From Colivivens sp963594655 (GTDB lineage Bacteria; Bacteroidota; Bacteroidia; Bacteroidales; Bacteroidaceae), in contig CAVBFD010000028.1 in the NCBI GenBank assembly GCA_963594655.1, positions 1 to 31,776 on the forward strand: 31,776 bases of DNA, in the 5' to 3' direction. Numbering within the stretch: the first letter of the stretch is position 1; every line of letters starts with the position of its first letter. The translations under genes and the position numbers were made by a program. Of this stretch, positions 9,185 to 17,357 are shown one piece after another. Under the pieces are notes generated by a model. That model ran no database searches. It saw nothing but the letters and a program-made list of their open reading frames with translations, and was not told where the DNA came from.

Positions 9185-9586
9185 TCAGTTTTCCTTCATG
9201 TAATCATACACCTCGAGGACATCCTGTGTATCCACAGTCCCGTCCCCGTTGACATCCAGTCCGTCAGAATCACCGCTCTCCATTCCGTCGTATATGGACT
9301 GCGCGTCCTTGTCGTCCACAGTGCCGTCGTTGTTGACATCCTGGGCTATCGCCGAGGCTATTCCGAAATATATCCTGCTGACGGCACTGATAGCCGTCGA
9401 TTCAGTCGTTCCGTCCTTGAAGTTCACAACCACGTTGCCGTTCTCGAACGTCAGTTTCTGAACTGTGGACACCTTGTGGCTCGAAGTCTGTTCCGCCGCG
9501 ATATAGAGACTGTAGTCCCCGTCAGCTAACATAACAGCGCTCACCATAAGAGCGATAGACATTGTGACAATACGTTTCATATTCAT
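9185..9586 (-). CDS. Small secreted protein with a pair of dockerin-type calcium repeats
   Basis: The 133-residue product has an N-terminal signal peptide (hydrophobic residues about 5-21, cleavage near AVMLA/DG). Residues about 36-75 form the 'KLTF...NGNVVVNFKDGT...ISRIYF'-like module frequent in Prevotella secreted proteins. Residues 83-102 (DVNNDGTVDDKD) and 111-130 (DVNGDGTVDTQD) are two dockerin type I calcium-loop/helix repeats, each with D-x-N-x-D-G-x-V-D. Dockerins bind cohesins; no cohesin is visible here. The start could instead be the second Met at 9580. The gene lies 35 bp after the fused DUF4956 gene and 34 bp before the beta-helix gene, all on one strand. Function unknown; a calcium-dependent adaptor is inference. 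Confidence 0.8.
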   Translation of the reverse strand: MNMKRIVTMSIALMVSAVMLADGDYSLYIAAEQTSSHKVSTVQKLTFENGNVVVNFKDGTTESTAISAVSRIYFGIASAIAQDVNNDGTVDDKDAQSIYDGMESGDSDGLDVNGDGTVDTQDVLEVYDYMKEN

Positions 9587-9621
9587 TCAATCATTTTGAT
9601 GGCTGTATAATAATATTATGT

Positions 9622-11259
9622 CTAAAAATCGAATTTGTAACCCAGGCCCACCAGATGGCCGTTCCCCTCGTCATCGTCGCCGTCAGTGCTGTAACGGTAG
9701 GAGAGAGTCAGTTTGTTGCACTTGTTTATCTTGTAGTCAACGCCACCGGTAAACTTCCACTTGGATGCGTGTTTGGTGAGTCCCCTGCCATAGTCAGCCG
9801 ATACGAACAGGTCAACCGGACACTTCCTTATGTCGTAGTTCACCGTCAACTTGGAGTAGAGGAACGTCCTGTCCTTGCCCTTGTTTACCGTCTCCCGGTT
9901 CAACGACTTCCCTATGACGTTGCCGTCCTCATCGAGGTTGTCCTCCCCTACATAATCGTCACTGTAAGTATAAGGAGACGTAATCCAGTCTATGCTTCCG
10001 TCCTCATTCACCACACTGTTGTTCTCATCCACCCTGTACTTCGTCCGTGTGGTGGTCGCCTTACAGTAATGGTTGTACCGGAGTGTCTCCCTCAGCGACA
10101 CAGACCACCTCTTGTTGATGTCGTAGCTCACCTGCACACCTGCATTGACACGGTAGCGGTTCTGCCAGTAGCCGTCCGTGAGGTTATATCCCTTCACGTC
10201 ACCCACGTTGAAGTGTTCCTCCTCCACCAGACCGTCGTTCTCGTCAAAGTACTTGATGTTTTTCTCCTGTAGTTTATTTATCCTCAGATAGTCGAATCCA
10301 CCGTTCACCTTGACACTGAACGTCTTCTCCTTGTTGGAGAACAACTTGTACGACAGTCCCGCGCCTACCATATAACGGTCGATTCGCTGTGCGTTGTCCT
10401 GCGTCCTCATCTCCGCCGCCAGTTCCAGTTTGAGGTTGTCGACTATCTTCGTCTCGCCCTCCAGTCCCACTTCATATCCGAAGTCATCGGACTGCGCGTA
10501 CGTCACCTGCGCCACCAGTGCGGCGGCGGCCAGCACGAACGCCTTCTTGAACACCGAGTTCATGGACTTCATGGACTTGAGTGTCTCGTCGGACTCCACC
10601 TGTCCATTCTCCGTGTAATAGACCTTGAGGAGAGCCACATCCTTCAGGAAGTCGAGCGGACCCACCGTCACCTCCTGTATGTTGAGTCCGGTGCGCTTCT
10701 TCAGGTCCTCAATCAGTTCCTCACGCCTCTCAGGCACGATCAGTTCTATCTTGTCGTACTTTATGTACTTGCTGCTGCGCTGGCGCGCCCACTTGCCGCC
10801 CTCGGCAATCCATATCACCGCCACAAAAAGTATGTTGGTGACGGTCAGTTCGATGATAGCGGTCAGTTCCGGGGCGAAGAACTCCGGATGCTTGTCGGAT
10901 ATGTCAGCCACCCAAGCCAGACCGTTTATCGCCGCCATGGCTATAATAAGGAAGAGGTAGGTCATCTCACGGATAGGCACTGACTCCGTACGGTAACGCA
11001 TGATACAGAATATGGCGAAGAGTCCCATGGCTATGCCCGTCTTCAGTTTGGCGTCGCCCATCAGGTGTATGAGCATGAAGATGCCGAACCCCACCAGGAT
11101 GTAAGTGAAGAGGAAGTCCGTCCTCCTGCTTTTGGGGAAGTAGAACCAACGCGCTATAATCACGGTAAACACCGTGTTTATCACCAGTCGGAAAAGCAGG
11201 TCCAGTATCCTGCTTGAATCACTCGATATTAGCGAAAAAAAATCATAAAAAGATTCCAT
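9622..11259 (-). CDS. DUF4956 inner-membrane protein fused in frame to a DUF2490-like outer-membrane barrel
   Basis: Residues 1-227 of this 545-residue frame are a DUF4956 protein: hydrophobic segments near 22-38, 48-66, 74-87, 101-118 and 132-152, then a cytoplasmic-looking domain (about 160-220) ending VYYTENGQVESDETLKS. Residues 230-255 are a textbook signal peptide (two Met, basic residues, hydrophobic core, TYA before Q). Residues 256-545 alternate polar and hydrophobic residues and end in GLGYKFDF, the aromatic C-terminus of an outer-membrane barrel, resembling DUF2490. No stop separates the halves. If independently translated, the barrel gene would begin at 10572 or 10563. Either this is a true fusion processed at the internal signal peptide, or a lost stop or indel has joined two genes. 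DUF4956 genes are regularly found next to VTC-domain genes, as here. Confidence 0.85.
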   Translation of the reverse strand: MESFYDFFSLISSDSSRILDLLFRLVINTVFTVIIARWFYFPKSRRTDFLFTYILVGFGIFMLIHLMGDAKLKTGIAMGLFAIFCIMRYRTESVPIREMTYLFLIIAMAAINGLAWVADISDKHPEFFAPELTAIIELTVTNILFVAVIWIAEGGKWARQRSSKYIKYDKIELIVPERREELIEDLKKRTGLNIQEVTVGPLDFLKDVALLKVYYTENGQVESDETLKSMKSMNSVFKKAFVLAAAALVAQVTYAQSDDFGYEVGLEGETKIVDNLKLELAAEMRTQDNAQRIDRYMVGAGLSYKLFSNKEKTFSVKVNGGFDYLRINKLQEKNIKYFDENDGLVEEEHFNVGDVKGYNLTDGYWQNRYRVNAGVQVSYDINKRWSVSLRETLRYNHYCKATTTRTKYRVDENNSVVNEDGSIDWITSPYTYSDDYVGEDNLDEDGNVIGKSLNRETVNKGKDRTFLYSKLTVNYDIRKCPVDLFVSADYGRGLTKHASKWKFTGGVDYKINKCNKLTLSYRYSTDGDDDEGNGHLVGLGYKFDF

Positions 11260-11309
11260 CAGTATGTACAGTTAGTTTTATTGGTTTTTAGTTTCTTCCA
11301 TTCAGTCTC

Positions 11310-12104
11310 TCATGTTGCCGGCACATAAACTCCGTCGTTGTTTATCTTGGCCAGTTTGCGCAGTTTCGCCTTGAAGTTGTTCTGTTTCAGTCCCGGGTCA
11401 GTCCACACCATGCCTATGCAGCACTTGCTGAAGCCAGTCGGGTTGATATGTAGACTGCGCAGCAACGAGCATATCGGGGAGAACATGTTTCCGTCCCTCT
11501 TCAGTTCGATCACCACCAGTTGGTCGCTGTCCGCGTCCCTGTCCGTCTCGTAATTATGGAAACGGATATTGTAGTCGATGGTAAGCCGCTCGGTCTTTCC
11601 CTTGTTCACCAGTGTAATCCGGTCGAACAGGTTCTGCACCACCATGTGCAGCGAGGACATGTACATCCCTGCCTTCAGTTCCACCAGCTGCTCCGCTCCG
11701 GTGTCCACCTGCGACTCCTCAAGCGACTCCACCTGCACGCGTTCCTTCTTTGTCCTGCCGTGGTTGTTCTTGCGCTTCACCTCCAGGAACGTCAGTCCGC
11801 TGCTCGCCAGATATGTCCGCACCCTCACCTTCGTCCTCACCTTCCTCTTGTTGTGGTGCATCATGTACATCGCATGGTCGGGGGTGTCGAAATAGGTAGT
11901 ACGGTACGGGCAGACAGTAGTCGTTCCTATCGTCTGCACATAATACTTGTCCTTGACCATCTGCAACAGCTCAATCAACTTCTTCTTCGTGGTGACATAC
12001 TTGGTGTCAAGACGGTTCATAAGCTTTATCGCACTCATCTGCTCCAAGGTGATTGGAGGCAGGGCATCAAGCAAGGATTGGATTTTACTGTCTTTCTCGT
12101 CCAT
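11310..12104 (-). CDS. VTC-domain polyphosphate polymerase-like protein
   Basis: The product (264 residues from the chosen start) has the VTC tunnel fold signature: RLDTKYV (31-37), YRTTYFDT (67-74), KVRVRTY (92-98), EVKRK (108-112), TIDYNI (175-180) and VIELK (198-202). The conserved Arg/Lys ladder and the Glu of ELK match the residues that bind NTP, polyphosphate and metal in yeast Vtc4. In Vtc4 this domain polymerises polyphosphate from ATP; the bacterial relatives are predicted to do the same, but the activity here is inferred. It lacks membrane segments and precedes the DUF4956 membrane protein by 50 bp. The start at 12104 (MDEKDSK) is chosen because the -7 box at 12154-12161 rules out the ATG at 12152. 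Confidence 0.88.
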   Translation of the reverse strand: MDEKDSKIQSLLDALPPITLEQMSAIKLMNRLDTKYVTTKKKLIELLQMVKDKYYVQTIGTTTVCPYRTTYFDTPDHAMYMMHHNKRKVRTKVRVRTYLASSGLTFLEVKRKNNHGRTKKERVQVESLEESQVDTGAEQLVELKAGMYMSSLHMVVQNLFDRITLVNKGKTERLTIDYNIRFHNYETDRDADSDQLVVIELKRDGNMFSPICSLLRSLHINPTGFSKCCIGMVWTDPGLKQNNFKAKLRKLAKINNDGVYVPAT

Positions 12105-12153
12105 ATCGCATACATGTCTCCGTCCGCGGTGATTTGATTCGGACTTTGACATG

Positions 12154-12161
12154 CAAATATA
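12154..12161 (-). promoter_or_regulatory. Bacteroidetes -7 box of the VTC operon
   Basis: TATATTTG on the minus strand, 49 nt before the VTC ATG at 12104. No other clear -7 box is seen inside the four-gene run, which supports one transcript. Confidence 0.7.
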
Positions 12162-12245
12162 CTCTTTTTATCTGTAAGTGGCGGTGTCCCTACCGTTATT
12201 TTCAACAAAACAGCGGAATTAATCAGTTAATAGACCATTTATTTT

Positions 12246-12253
12246 TATCTTTG
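12246..12253 (+). promoter_or_regulatory. Bacteroidetes -7 box for hflX
   Basis: TATCTTTG, 21 nt before the hflX ATG at 12275, divergent from the VTC operon promoter. Confidence 0.7.
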
Positions 12254-12274
12254 TTGCAAAATTGTAAAGAACGG

Positions 12275-13525
12275 ATGAAGGAATTTGTAATATCGGAGGC
12301 TAAAGTGGAGACTGCCGCCATCGTGGGACTCGTCACCCCCTACCAGGGGGAACGGAAGACCAAGGAGTACCTCGATGAGCTGGAGTTCCTTGCCGAGACA
12401 GCCGGAGCGAAAATAATCAAGCGGTTCACCCAGAAAGTGAACGGTCCCAACAGTGTCACCTACGTGGGCAGCGGAAAGCTCGCCGAGATAAGGGATTTCA
12501 TCAAGGCGGAGGAAGACGAGGACAGGGAAGTGGGCATGGTCATCTTCGACGACGAGTTGAGCGCGAAGCAGATCCGCAATATAGAGAAGGAGCTGCAGGT
12601 GAAGATACTCGACCGCACGTCGCTCATCCTCGACATCTTCGCCATGAGGGCGCAGACCGCCACCGCCAAGACTCAGGTGGAACTGGCGCAGTACAAGTAC
12701 ATGTTGCCGAGACTGACACGTCTGTGGACCCACCTTGAACGGCAGAGGGGAGGCAGTGTGGGACTGCGCGGACCGGGTGAAACCCAGTTGGAGATGGACC
12801 AGCGCATCATACGTGGGCGCATGGCCCTGCTCAAACAGAGGTTGAAGGAGATAGACACGCAGAAGACGACCCAGCGGAAGAACCGGGGACGGCTCATCCG
12901 TGTAGCCCTGGTAGGGTACACCAATGTGGGGAAGTCCACGTTGATGAACCTGTTGTCCAAGAGTGACGTGTTCGCCGAGAACAAGCTCTTCGCCACACTC
13001 GACACCACCGTCCGCAAGGTGATTATCGACAACCTCCCCTTCCTCCTGAGCGACACCGTAGGATTCATCCGTAAGTTGCCCACCGACTTGGTGGACTCTT
13101 TCAAGTCAACACTCGACGAGGTGAGGGAGGCAGACCTGCTGGTACACCTCGTGGACATCTCCCATCCCGACTTCGAGGAACAGATCCGTGTGGTGGAGTC
13201 CACACTGGGCGACCTCGGGGCGAGCGACAAACCGACACTGCTGGTGTTCAACAAGATCGACGCCTACACATGGGTGCCTAAGGACGAGGACGACCTGACA
13301 CCCAAGACAAAGGAGAACATCACGCTCGATGAGCTGAAGGCCACGTGGATGGCGAAGATGAACGACAGTTGCTTCTTCATCTCCGCAAAGACAGGCGAGA
13401 ACATAAAGGAGTTCAAGGAACTGGCGTACAAGAAGATTCGTGAGCTGCACGTGCAGAAGTACCCTTACAACGACTTCCTGTTCCAGCATTACGAGAACGA
13501 AGAACAAGACAACACACCATCATGA
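12275..13525 (+). CDS. hflX: GTPase HflX
   Basis: Ribosome-associated GTPase of the OBG-HflX family, in other bacteria a heat-stress factor that splits stalled 70S ribosomes. The 416-residue product has the HflX N-terminal domain (YVGSGKL at 63-69), the linker block RGPGETQLEMDQRII (165-179), and the G domain with G1 GYTNVGKST (214-222), G2 TLDTT (241-245), G3 DTVGF (260-264) and G4 NKID (326-329). The frame is open back to 12053, but the -7 box at 12246-12253 and the family N-terminus support the start at 12275. Its TGA overlaps the ATG of the next gene (ATGA), so the DUF4954 protein is probably translationally coupled. Confidence 0.95.
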   Translation: MKEFVISEAKVETAAIVGLVTPYQGERKTKEYLDELEFLAETAGAKIIKRFTQKVNGPNSVTYVGSGKLAEIRDFIKAEEDEDREVGMVIFDDELSAKQIRNIEKELQVKILDRTSLILDIFAMRAQTATAKTQVELAQYKYMLPRLTRLWTHLERQRGGSVGLRGPGETQLEMDQRIIRGRMALLKQRLKEIDTQKTTQRKNRGRLIRVALVGYTNVGKSTLMNLLSKSDVFAENKLFATLDTTVRKVIIDNLPFLLSDTVGFIRKLPTDLVDSFKSTLDEVREADLLVHLVDISHPDFEEQIRVVESTLGDLGASDKPTLLVFNKIDAYTWVPKDEDDLTPKTKENITLDELKATWMAKMNDSCFFISAKTGENIKEFKELAYKKIRELHVQKYPYNDFLFQHYENEEQDNTPS

Positions 13526-15216
13526 AAAGAGAACTGACTGACAGGGAGATAGCCATCCTCGAAGACCAGGGATGCACTGCCGTGAACTGGACTGACGTAC
13601 TGGTGGAGGAGGACTTCATGCCGGCGTATGTGCGCGGCGTGAGTTTCTACGGTAAGGTGGAACTCGGTAGCCTGAACGGCATGGTGAATGTGGAGGAGGA
13701 GTTTCAGCGGCACGCACTGATCCGCAACTGCACACTGAACAATGTGACTGTGGGCGACGAGTGTTTCATCGAGAACGTGCGCGGTTACATATCCAACTAC
13801 GACATTGCCGACCGCTGTTACATCTCCGACGTGGGGGTACTGAGTACGCAGGGGACTTCGTCCTTCGGCAACGGCAACGTCATCGCCGTACTCAACGAGG
13901 GCGGTGACGGCAACGTGGTGGTCTACGATAAGTTGACCGCCCAACTGGCATGGCTCATGATACATTACCCCCCGATAAGGGAACTGGCTGTAAGGGAAGC
14001 GGAGAAGTGCGGAAACCGTACCCGCGGATTGGTAGGGGAAGGTTGCCGTATCGTGGGTGTCAACGAGATAAGTAACGTGGTCATACAGCCCTATTGCGAG
14101 GTTCAGGGGGCGAGCCGCATAGCCAACGCCACCCTCCTTAGCAGCAGTGACGCGCCCACCCTCATCGGTCCGGACGTGATTGTCGAGAACACCGTGGTGG
14201 CGATGGGATCCACGGTCACCGACGGCGCAAAGGTGGACAACTGTTTTGTAGGCGAGTCGGTACATATAGGCAAGGGGTTCTCCGCCGAGTCGTCCCTCTT
14301 CTTCGCCAACAGTTATATGGACAACGGTGAGGCGTGCGCCGCCCTCTGCGGCCCGTTCTCATGCTCACACCACAAGTCAACCCTACTCATCGGAGGCGAG
14401 TTCTCGTTCTTCAACGCGGGGTCAGGCACCAACCAGAGCAACCACGCGTACAAGATGGGACCCATCCACTGGGGCGTACTCGGACGGGGGGCGAAGACCG
14501 CTTCGGGAAGCCATATCCTCTGGCCGGCTCATATCGGTGTGTTCTCCATGGTGATGGGCAAACTCACGTCACACCCGCGCATCCAGAACCTGCCGTTCTC
14601 TTATGTCATTGCCTCGGGGGAGAAGACTTACATCGTGCCGGGTGTCAATATAAGGACGGTCGGCACGTGGAGGGACATCGACAAATGGGCCAAGCGCGAC
14701 CGCAGACCGCAGTCGGCGCGCAGGGACATCATCAACTTCGCCTTTCCCAATCCTTACATCATTCAGTTTGTGCTTGCGGGGAAGGAGTTGCTCGAATCAC
14801 TTCAGGAACGGCAGGGATACGACGCGGAGGAGTACCGGTTCGAGGGTTGCCTCATCAGGCACAAGGCACTCGTGGACGGACTGAGGTACTACGACCTTAT
14901 CATGCGTCTGTACGGTGGTGATCGGCCCAAGGACGAGTGGCTCGACCTGTGCGGTATGATTACCCCCAAGAAGTCGGTGGAAGACCTCGTGTCGGATGTC
15001 GAGGACGGAGAAATCACCTCGTCTGACGAAATCATCGAATACCTGAAGGCACTGTACAGCCACAACAAGATCCTGTACTCTTACCCACAGACCACGGACA
15101 GTATGGCGGCGCACGAGGAGTGGATCGGCATGGTCAGGGACGATGCGGAGAAGGAGTACCAGATGGGCGATGTGGACGACACATTCCTTCAGGCATTTTT
15201 GGAGAAACTGGAATAA
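13522..15216 (+). CDS. DUF4954 family left-handed beta-helix protein
   Basis: The 564-residue cytoplasmic-looking protein has many hexapeptide-like strands in its first half (CTLNNVTVGDECFIENVRGYI, split here by turns, then CRIVGVNEISNVVIQPYCEV and PDVIVENTVVAMGSTVTDGA), indicating a left-handed parallel beta-helix as in acyl- and nucleotidyltransferases. The middle contains a conserved GPFSCSHHKSTLLIGGEFSF stretch, then an alpha-helical C-terminal third. DUF4954 is common in Bacteroidetes and spirochaetes and has no assigned reaction that I know of; a sugar-nucleotide or acyl-transfer role is only suggested by the fold. It overlaps hflX by 4 bp. The next gene has its own promoter. Confidence 0.82.
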   Translation: MKRELTDREIAILEDQGCTAVNWTDVLVEEDFMPAYVRGVSFYGKVELGSLNGMVNVEEEFQRHALIRNCTLNNVTVGDECFIENVRGYISNYDIADRCYISDVGVLSTQGTSSFGNGNVIAVLNEGGDGNVVVYDKLTAQLAWLMIHYPPIRELAVREAEKCGNRTRGLVGEGCRIVGVNEISNVVIQPYCEVQGASRIANATLLSSSDAPTLIGPDVIVENTVVAMGSTVTDGAKVDNCFVGESVHIGKGFSAESSLFFANSYMDNGEACAALCGPFSCSHHKSTLLIGGEFSFFNAGSGTNQSNHAYKMGPIHWGVLGRGAKTASGSHILWPAHIGVFSMVMGKLTSHPRIQNLPFSYVIASGEKTYIVPGVNIRTVGTWRDIDKWAKRDRRPQSARRDIINFAFPNPYIIQFVLAGKELLESLQERQGYDAEEYRFEGCLIRHKALVDGLRYYDLIMRLYGGDRPKDEWLDLCGMITPKKSVEDLVSDVEDGEITSSDEIIEYLKALYSHNKILYSYPQTTDSMAAHEEWIGMVRDDAEKEYQMGDVDDTFLQAFLEKLE

Positions 15217-15274
15217 AAGGTTTCCGATATGATTAAAATTATGTGTCAGTGACAAGACATAAGGAATTATTTTG

Positions 15275-15282
15275 TACCTTTG
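15275..15282 (+). promoter_or_regulatory. Bacteroidetes -7 box for the glycine-lipid operon
   Basis: TACCTTTG, 19 nt before the ATG at 15302. It excludes the TTG-initiated longer frame from 15272. Confidence 0.75.
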
Positions 15283-15301
15283 CCAAAATAATCAGAATCA
15301 G

Positions 15302-16135
15302 ATGAACGAGAACAACGGTGACTTCACGGTGGATGTCGACCAGATAATAAGGGCCAAGGCAGGAAGCAAGTACAAGTACTTCCCCCGGTTCGTCATAAGC
15401 TGGTTGAAGAAGACACTGCACCAGGACGAGGTAAACGAGTTCCTTACCGGTAGGGGCAATGGCAAATACGGGCAGGACTTTCTGGACGAGTGTGTGAGGT
15501 ATCTGGAGATGGACCTGAAGGTGGTGGGACTCGACCGTCTGCCAAGCAACGAGGGCGGCAGGTACTACACCATCGTGTCCAACCATCCGCTCGGAGGAGA
15601 GGACGGAGTGGCGCTGGGCAGCATCCTCTGCCATAAGTACGACAGCCGGATCAAGTATCTGGTGAACGACGTGCTTATGAACCTCAAGGGACTGGCGCCG
15701 CTGTGCATCCCCATCAACAAGACAGGCAGCCAGAGCCGCAACTTCCCCAAGATGGTGGAGACCGCCTTCCAGTCGGACAACAACGTGCTGATGTTTCCGG
15801 CAGGACTGTGTTCACGGAAGCAAGGCGGAGTGATAAGGGACCTCGACTGGAAGAAGACCTTCATCACCAAAAGCATAGAGTACCGGCGTGATGTCATACC
15901 GGTCCATTTCTCCGGACAAAACTCAGAACGCTTCTACCGCATAGCCAACCTGTGCAAGGCACTTCACATCAAGGTGAACCTCGCCATGCTGTTTCTCGTG
16001 GACGAGATGTACAAGAACGTAGGCAAATCATTTACCGTCACCTTTGGCGAACCCATCCCGTGGCAGACATTCGACAAGTCTAAGACACATGCGGAGTGGG
16101 CTCAGTGGGTGAAAGAAAAAGTATACGAACTATAA
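15302..16135 (+). CDS. glsA: PlsC-type O-acyltransferase, GlsA-like (glycine/ornithine lipid synthesis)
   Basis: The 277-residue product belongs to the lysophospholipid acyltransferase superfamily of 'hemolysin-like' Bacteroidetes proteins. The acyltransferase block is NHPLGGEDG at 94-102 (His95, with E100/D101 in place of the usual HX4D spacing), and a second block, VLMFPAGLCSR (162-172), stands where FPEGT is usual. In Bacteroides thetaiotaomicron the pair GlsB (N-acyltransferase) and GlsA (O-acyltransferase) makes glycine lipids; the adjacent gene here matches the GlsB partner, so the assignment rests on family plus neighbourhood. The stop is 5 bp before the next start, and the two genes share the promoter at 15275. 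A general membrane-lipid acyltransferase role remains possible. Confidence 0.75.
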   Translation: MNENNGDFTVDVDQIIRAKAGSKYKYFPRFVISWLKKTLHQDEVNEFLTGRGNGKYGQDFLDECVRYLEMDLKVVGLDRLPSNEGGRYYTIVSNHPLGGEDGVALGSILCHKYDSRIKYLVNDVLMNLKGLAPLCIPINKTGSQSRNFPKMVETAFQSDNNVLMFPAGLCSRKQGGVIRDLDWKKTFITKSIEYRRDVIPVHFSGQNSERFYRIANLCKALHIKVNLAMLFLVDEMYKNVGKSFTVTFGEPIPWQTFDKSKTHAEWAQWVKEKVYEL

Positions 16136-16140
16136 CTATT

Positions 16141-17157
16141 ATGGAAGAAATAATCGCACCAATCGACCGTCAGGTACTGAAGTCGGAATTGACCGAAGAC
16201 AAGCGGCTCAGATTCACTAACCGCAGCAACAACGAGATTTACATCATAGACTGGAAGGACGCGCCCAACGTGATTCAGGAGATAGGGCGACTGCGTGAGA
16301 TAGCGTTCCGTACCGCCGGAGGAGGCACTGGCAAAAGTACAGACCTCGACGAGTTTGACCTGTGCGAGAACCCATACAAGCAACTCATAGTGTGGAATCC
16401 CGAAGCGGAGGAGATTATAGGTGGCTACAGGTACATACTGGGTACTGACGTGCAGTTTGACGACAAGGGGCAACCTATCCTCGCCACATCCCACATGTTC
16501 CACTTCTCCGACAAGTTCATCAAGGAGTACCTGCCCTACACGGTGGAACTCGGCCGTTCGTTCGTCACACTCGAATACCAGGCCACACGCAGTGACTCCA
16601 AGGGACTGTTCGCGCTCGACAACCTGTGGGACGGACTGGGAGCGTTGTCTGTGGTCATGCCCAACTGCAAGTACTTCTTCGGCAAGATGACGATGTACCC
16701 GTCCTACAACAGACGTTGCCGCGACATGATACTCTACTTCCTCAACAAGCACTTCCCCGACAGGGACAAGCTCATCGTGCCGATGGAACCGCTGCAACTG
16801 GAGACATCACCCAAGGAGTTCGAGTCCATCTTCTGCTACGACGACTTCAAGGACGACTATAAGGTACTGAGCCGTATCATCAGGAGTTTCGGACTGTCCA
16901 TACCCCCACTGGTCAACGCGTACATGAGTCTGTCGCCCACGATGAAGATGTTCGGTACCGCCATCAACGACGGGTTCGGAGATGTGGAGGAGACAGGCAT
17001 ACTCATCGCCATCGACGAGATTACGGAGGAGAAGCGCATGCGCCACATCGACAAGTTCGCACAGGAGCATCCGGAACTGGTGGCACAATCCATCAAGGCG
17101 ATCTCACGAATCACATCCGGAGTGAACAAAGTGAAGAAAACAAGCAAGAAAGATTAG
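16141..17157 (+). CDS. glsB: GNAT-fold N-acyltransferase, GlsB-like (glycine/ornithine lipid synthesis)
   Basis: The 338-residue product has the acyl-homoserine-lactone-synthase-like GNAT core found in OlsB/GlsB: REIAFRTAGGGTGKSTDLDEFD, split by its turn, then IVWNPEAEEIIGGYRYILG and VELGRSFVTLEYQ, with the conserved ELGR and the phenylalanine/serine that follow. These N-acyltransferases put a beta-hydroxy fatty acyl chain on glycine or ornithine. The N-terminus is set at the ATG at 16141 (MEEIIAPIDRQ); the frame extends to 16096 but overlaps the upstream gene. It is 5 bp from the PlsC-type partner and is followed by a strong terminator at 17254. The amino acid substrate cannot be read from sequence; glycine is inferred from Bacteroides. 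Confidence 0.78.
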   Translation: MEEIIAPIDRQVLKSELTEDKRLRFTNRSNNEIYIIDWKDAPNVIQEIGRLREIAFRTAGGGTGKSTDLDEFDLCENPYKQLIVWNPEAEEIIGGYRYILGTDVQFDDKGQPILATSHMFHFSDKFIKEYLPYTVELGRSFVTLEYQATRSDSKGLFALDNLWDGLGALSVVMPNCKYFFGKMTMYPSYNRRCRDMILYFLNKHFPDRDKLIVPMEPLQLETSPKEFESIFCYDDFKDDYKVLSRIIRSFGLSIPPLVNAYMSLSPTMKMFGTAINDGFGDVEETGILIAIDEITEEKRMRHIDKFAQEHPELVAQSIKAISRITSGVNKVKKTSKKD

Positions 17158-17253
17158 GTACAACAGATATTTTTTCATATCTAACTAAACTATTATTACT
17201 TTACCAAGTCAAATAGACAATTTAGTAATTAATAGGTGTTTATCATTTGCAAG

Positions 17254-17285
17254 GAGTGTAGTTGCACGGGAGTGCCACTACACTC
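17254..17285 (+). terminator. Terminator after the glycine-lipid operon
   Basis: A 9-bp perfect stem (GAGTGTAGT 17254-17262 with ACTACACTC 17277-17285) continues, after one mismatch, into a 4-bp inner stem with a GGGA tetraloop, then ATCTTTTATA. It isolates the operon from the antitoxin gene. Confidence 0.8.
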
Positions 17286-17357
17286 ATCTTTTATATAGGG
17301 TATGTCGCTCTGTGTCTATTTCCTCTGTCAATATTTGTTCAGGTGAAATATTCTTTG

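Noticed and set aside
12105..12152. ATG at 12152 as the start of the VTC gene
   Set aside because: It lies directly against the -7 box at 12154-12161, so it would be at or before the transcript start.
12053..12274. N-terminal extension of HflX from 12053
   Set aside because: It overlaps the divergent VTC gene and precedes the hflX -7 box; the family begins at 12275.
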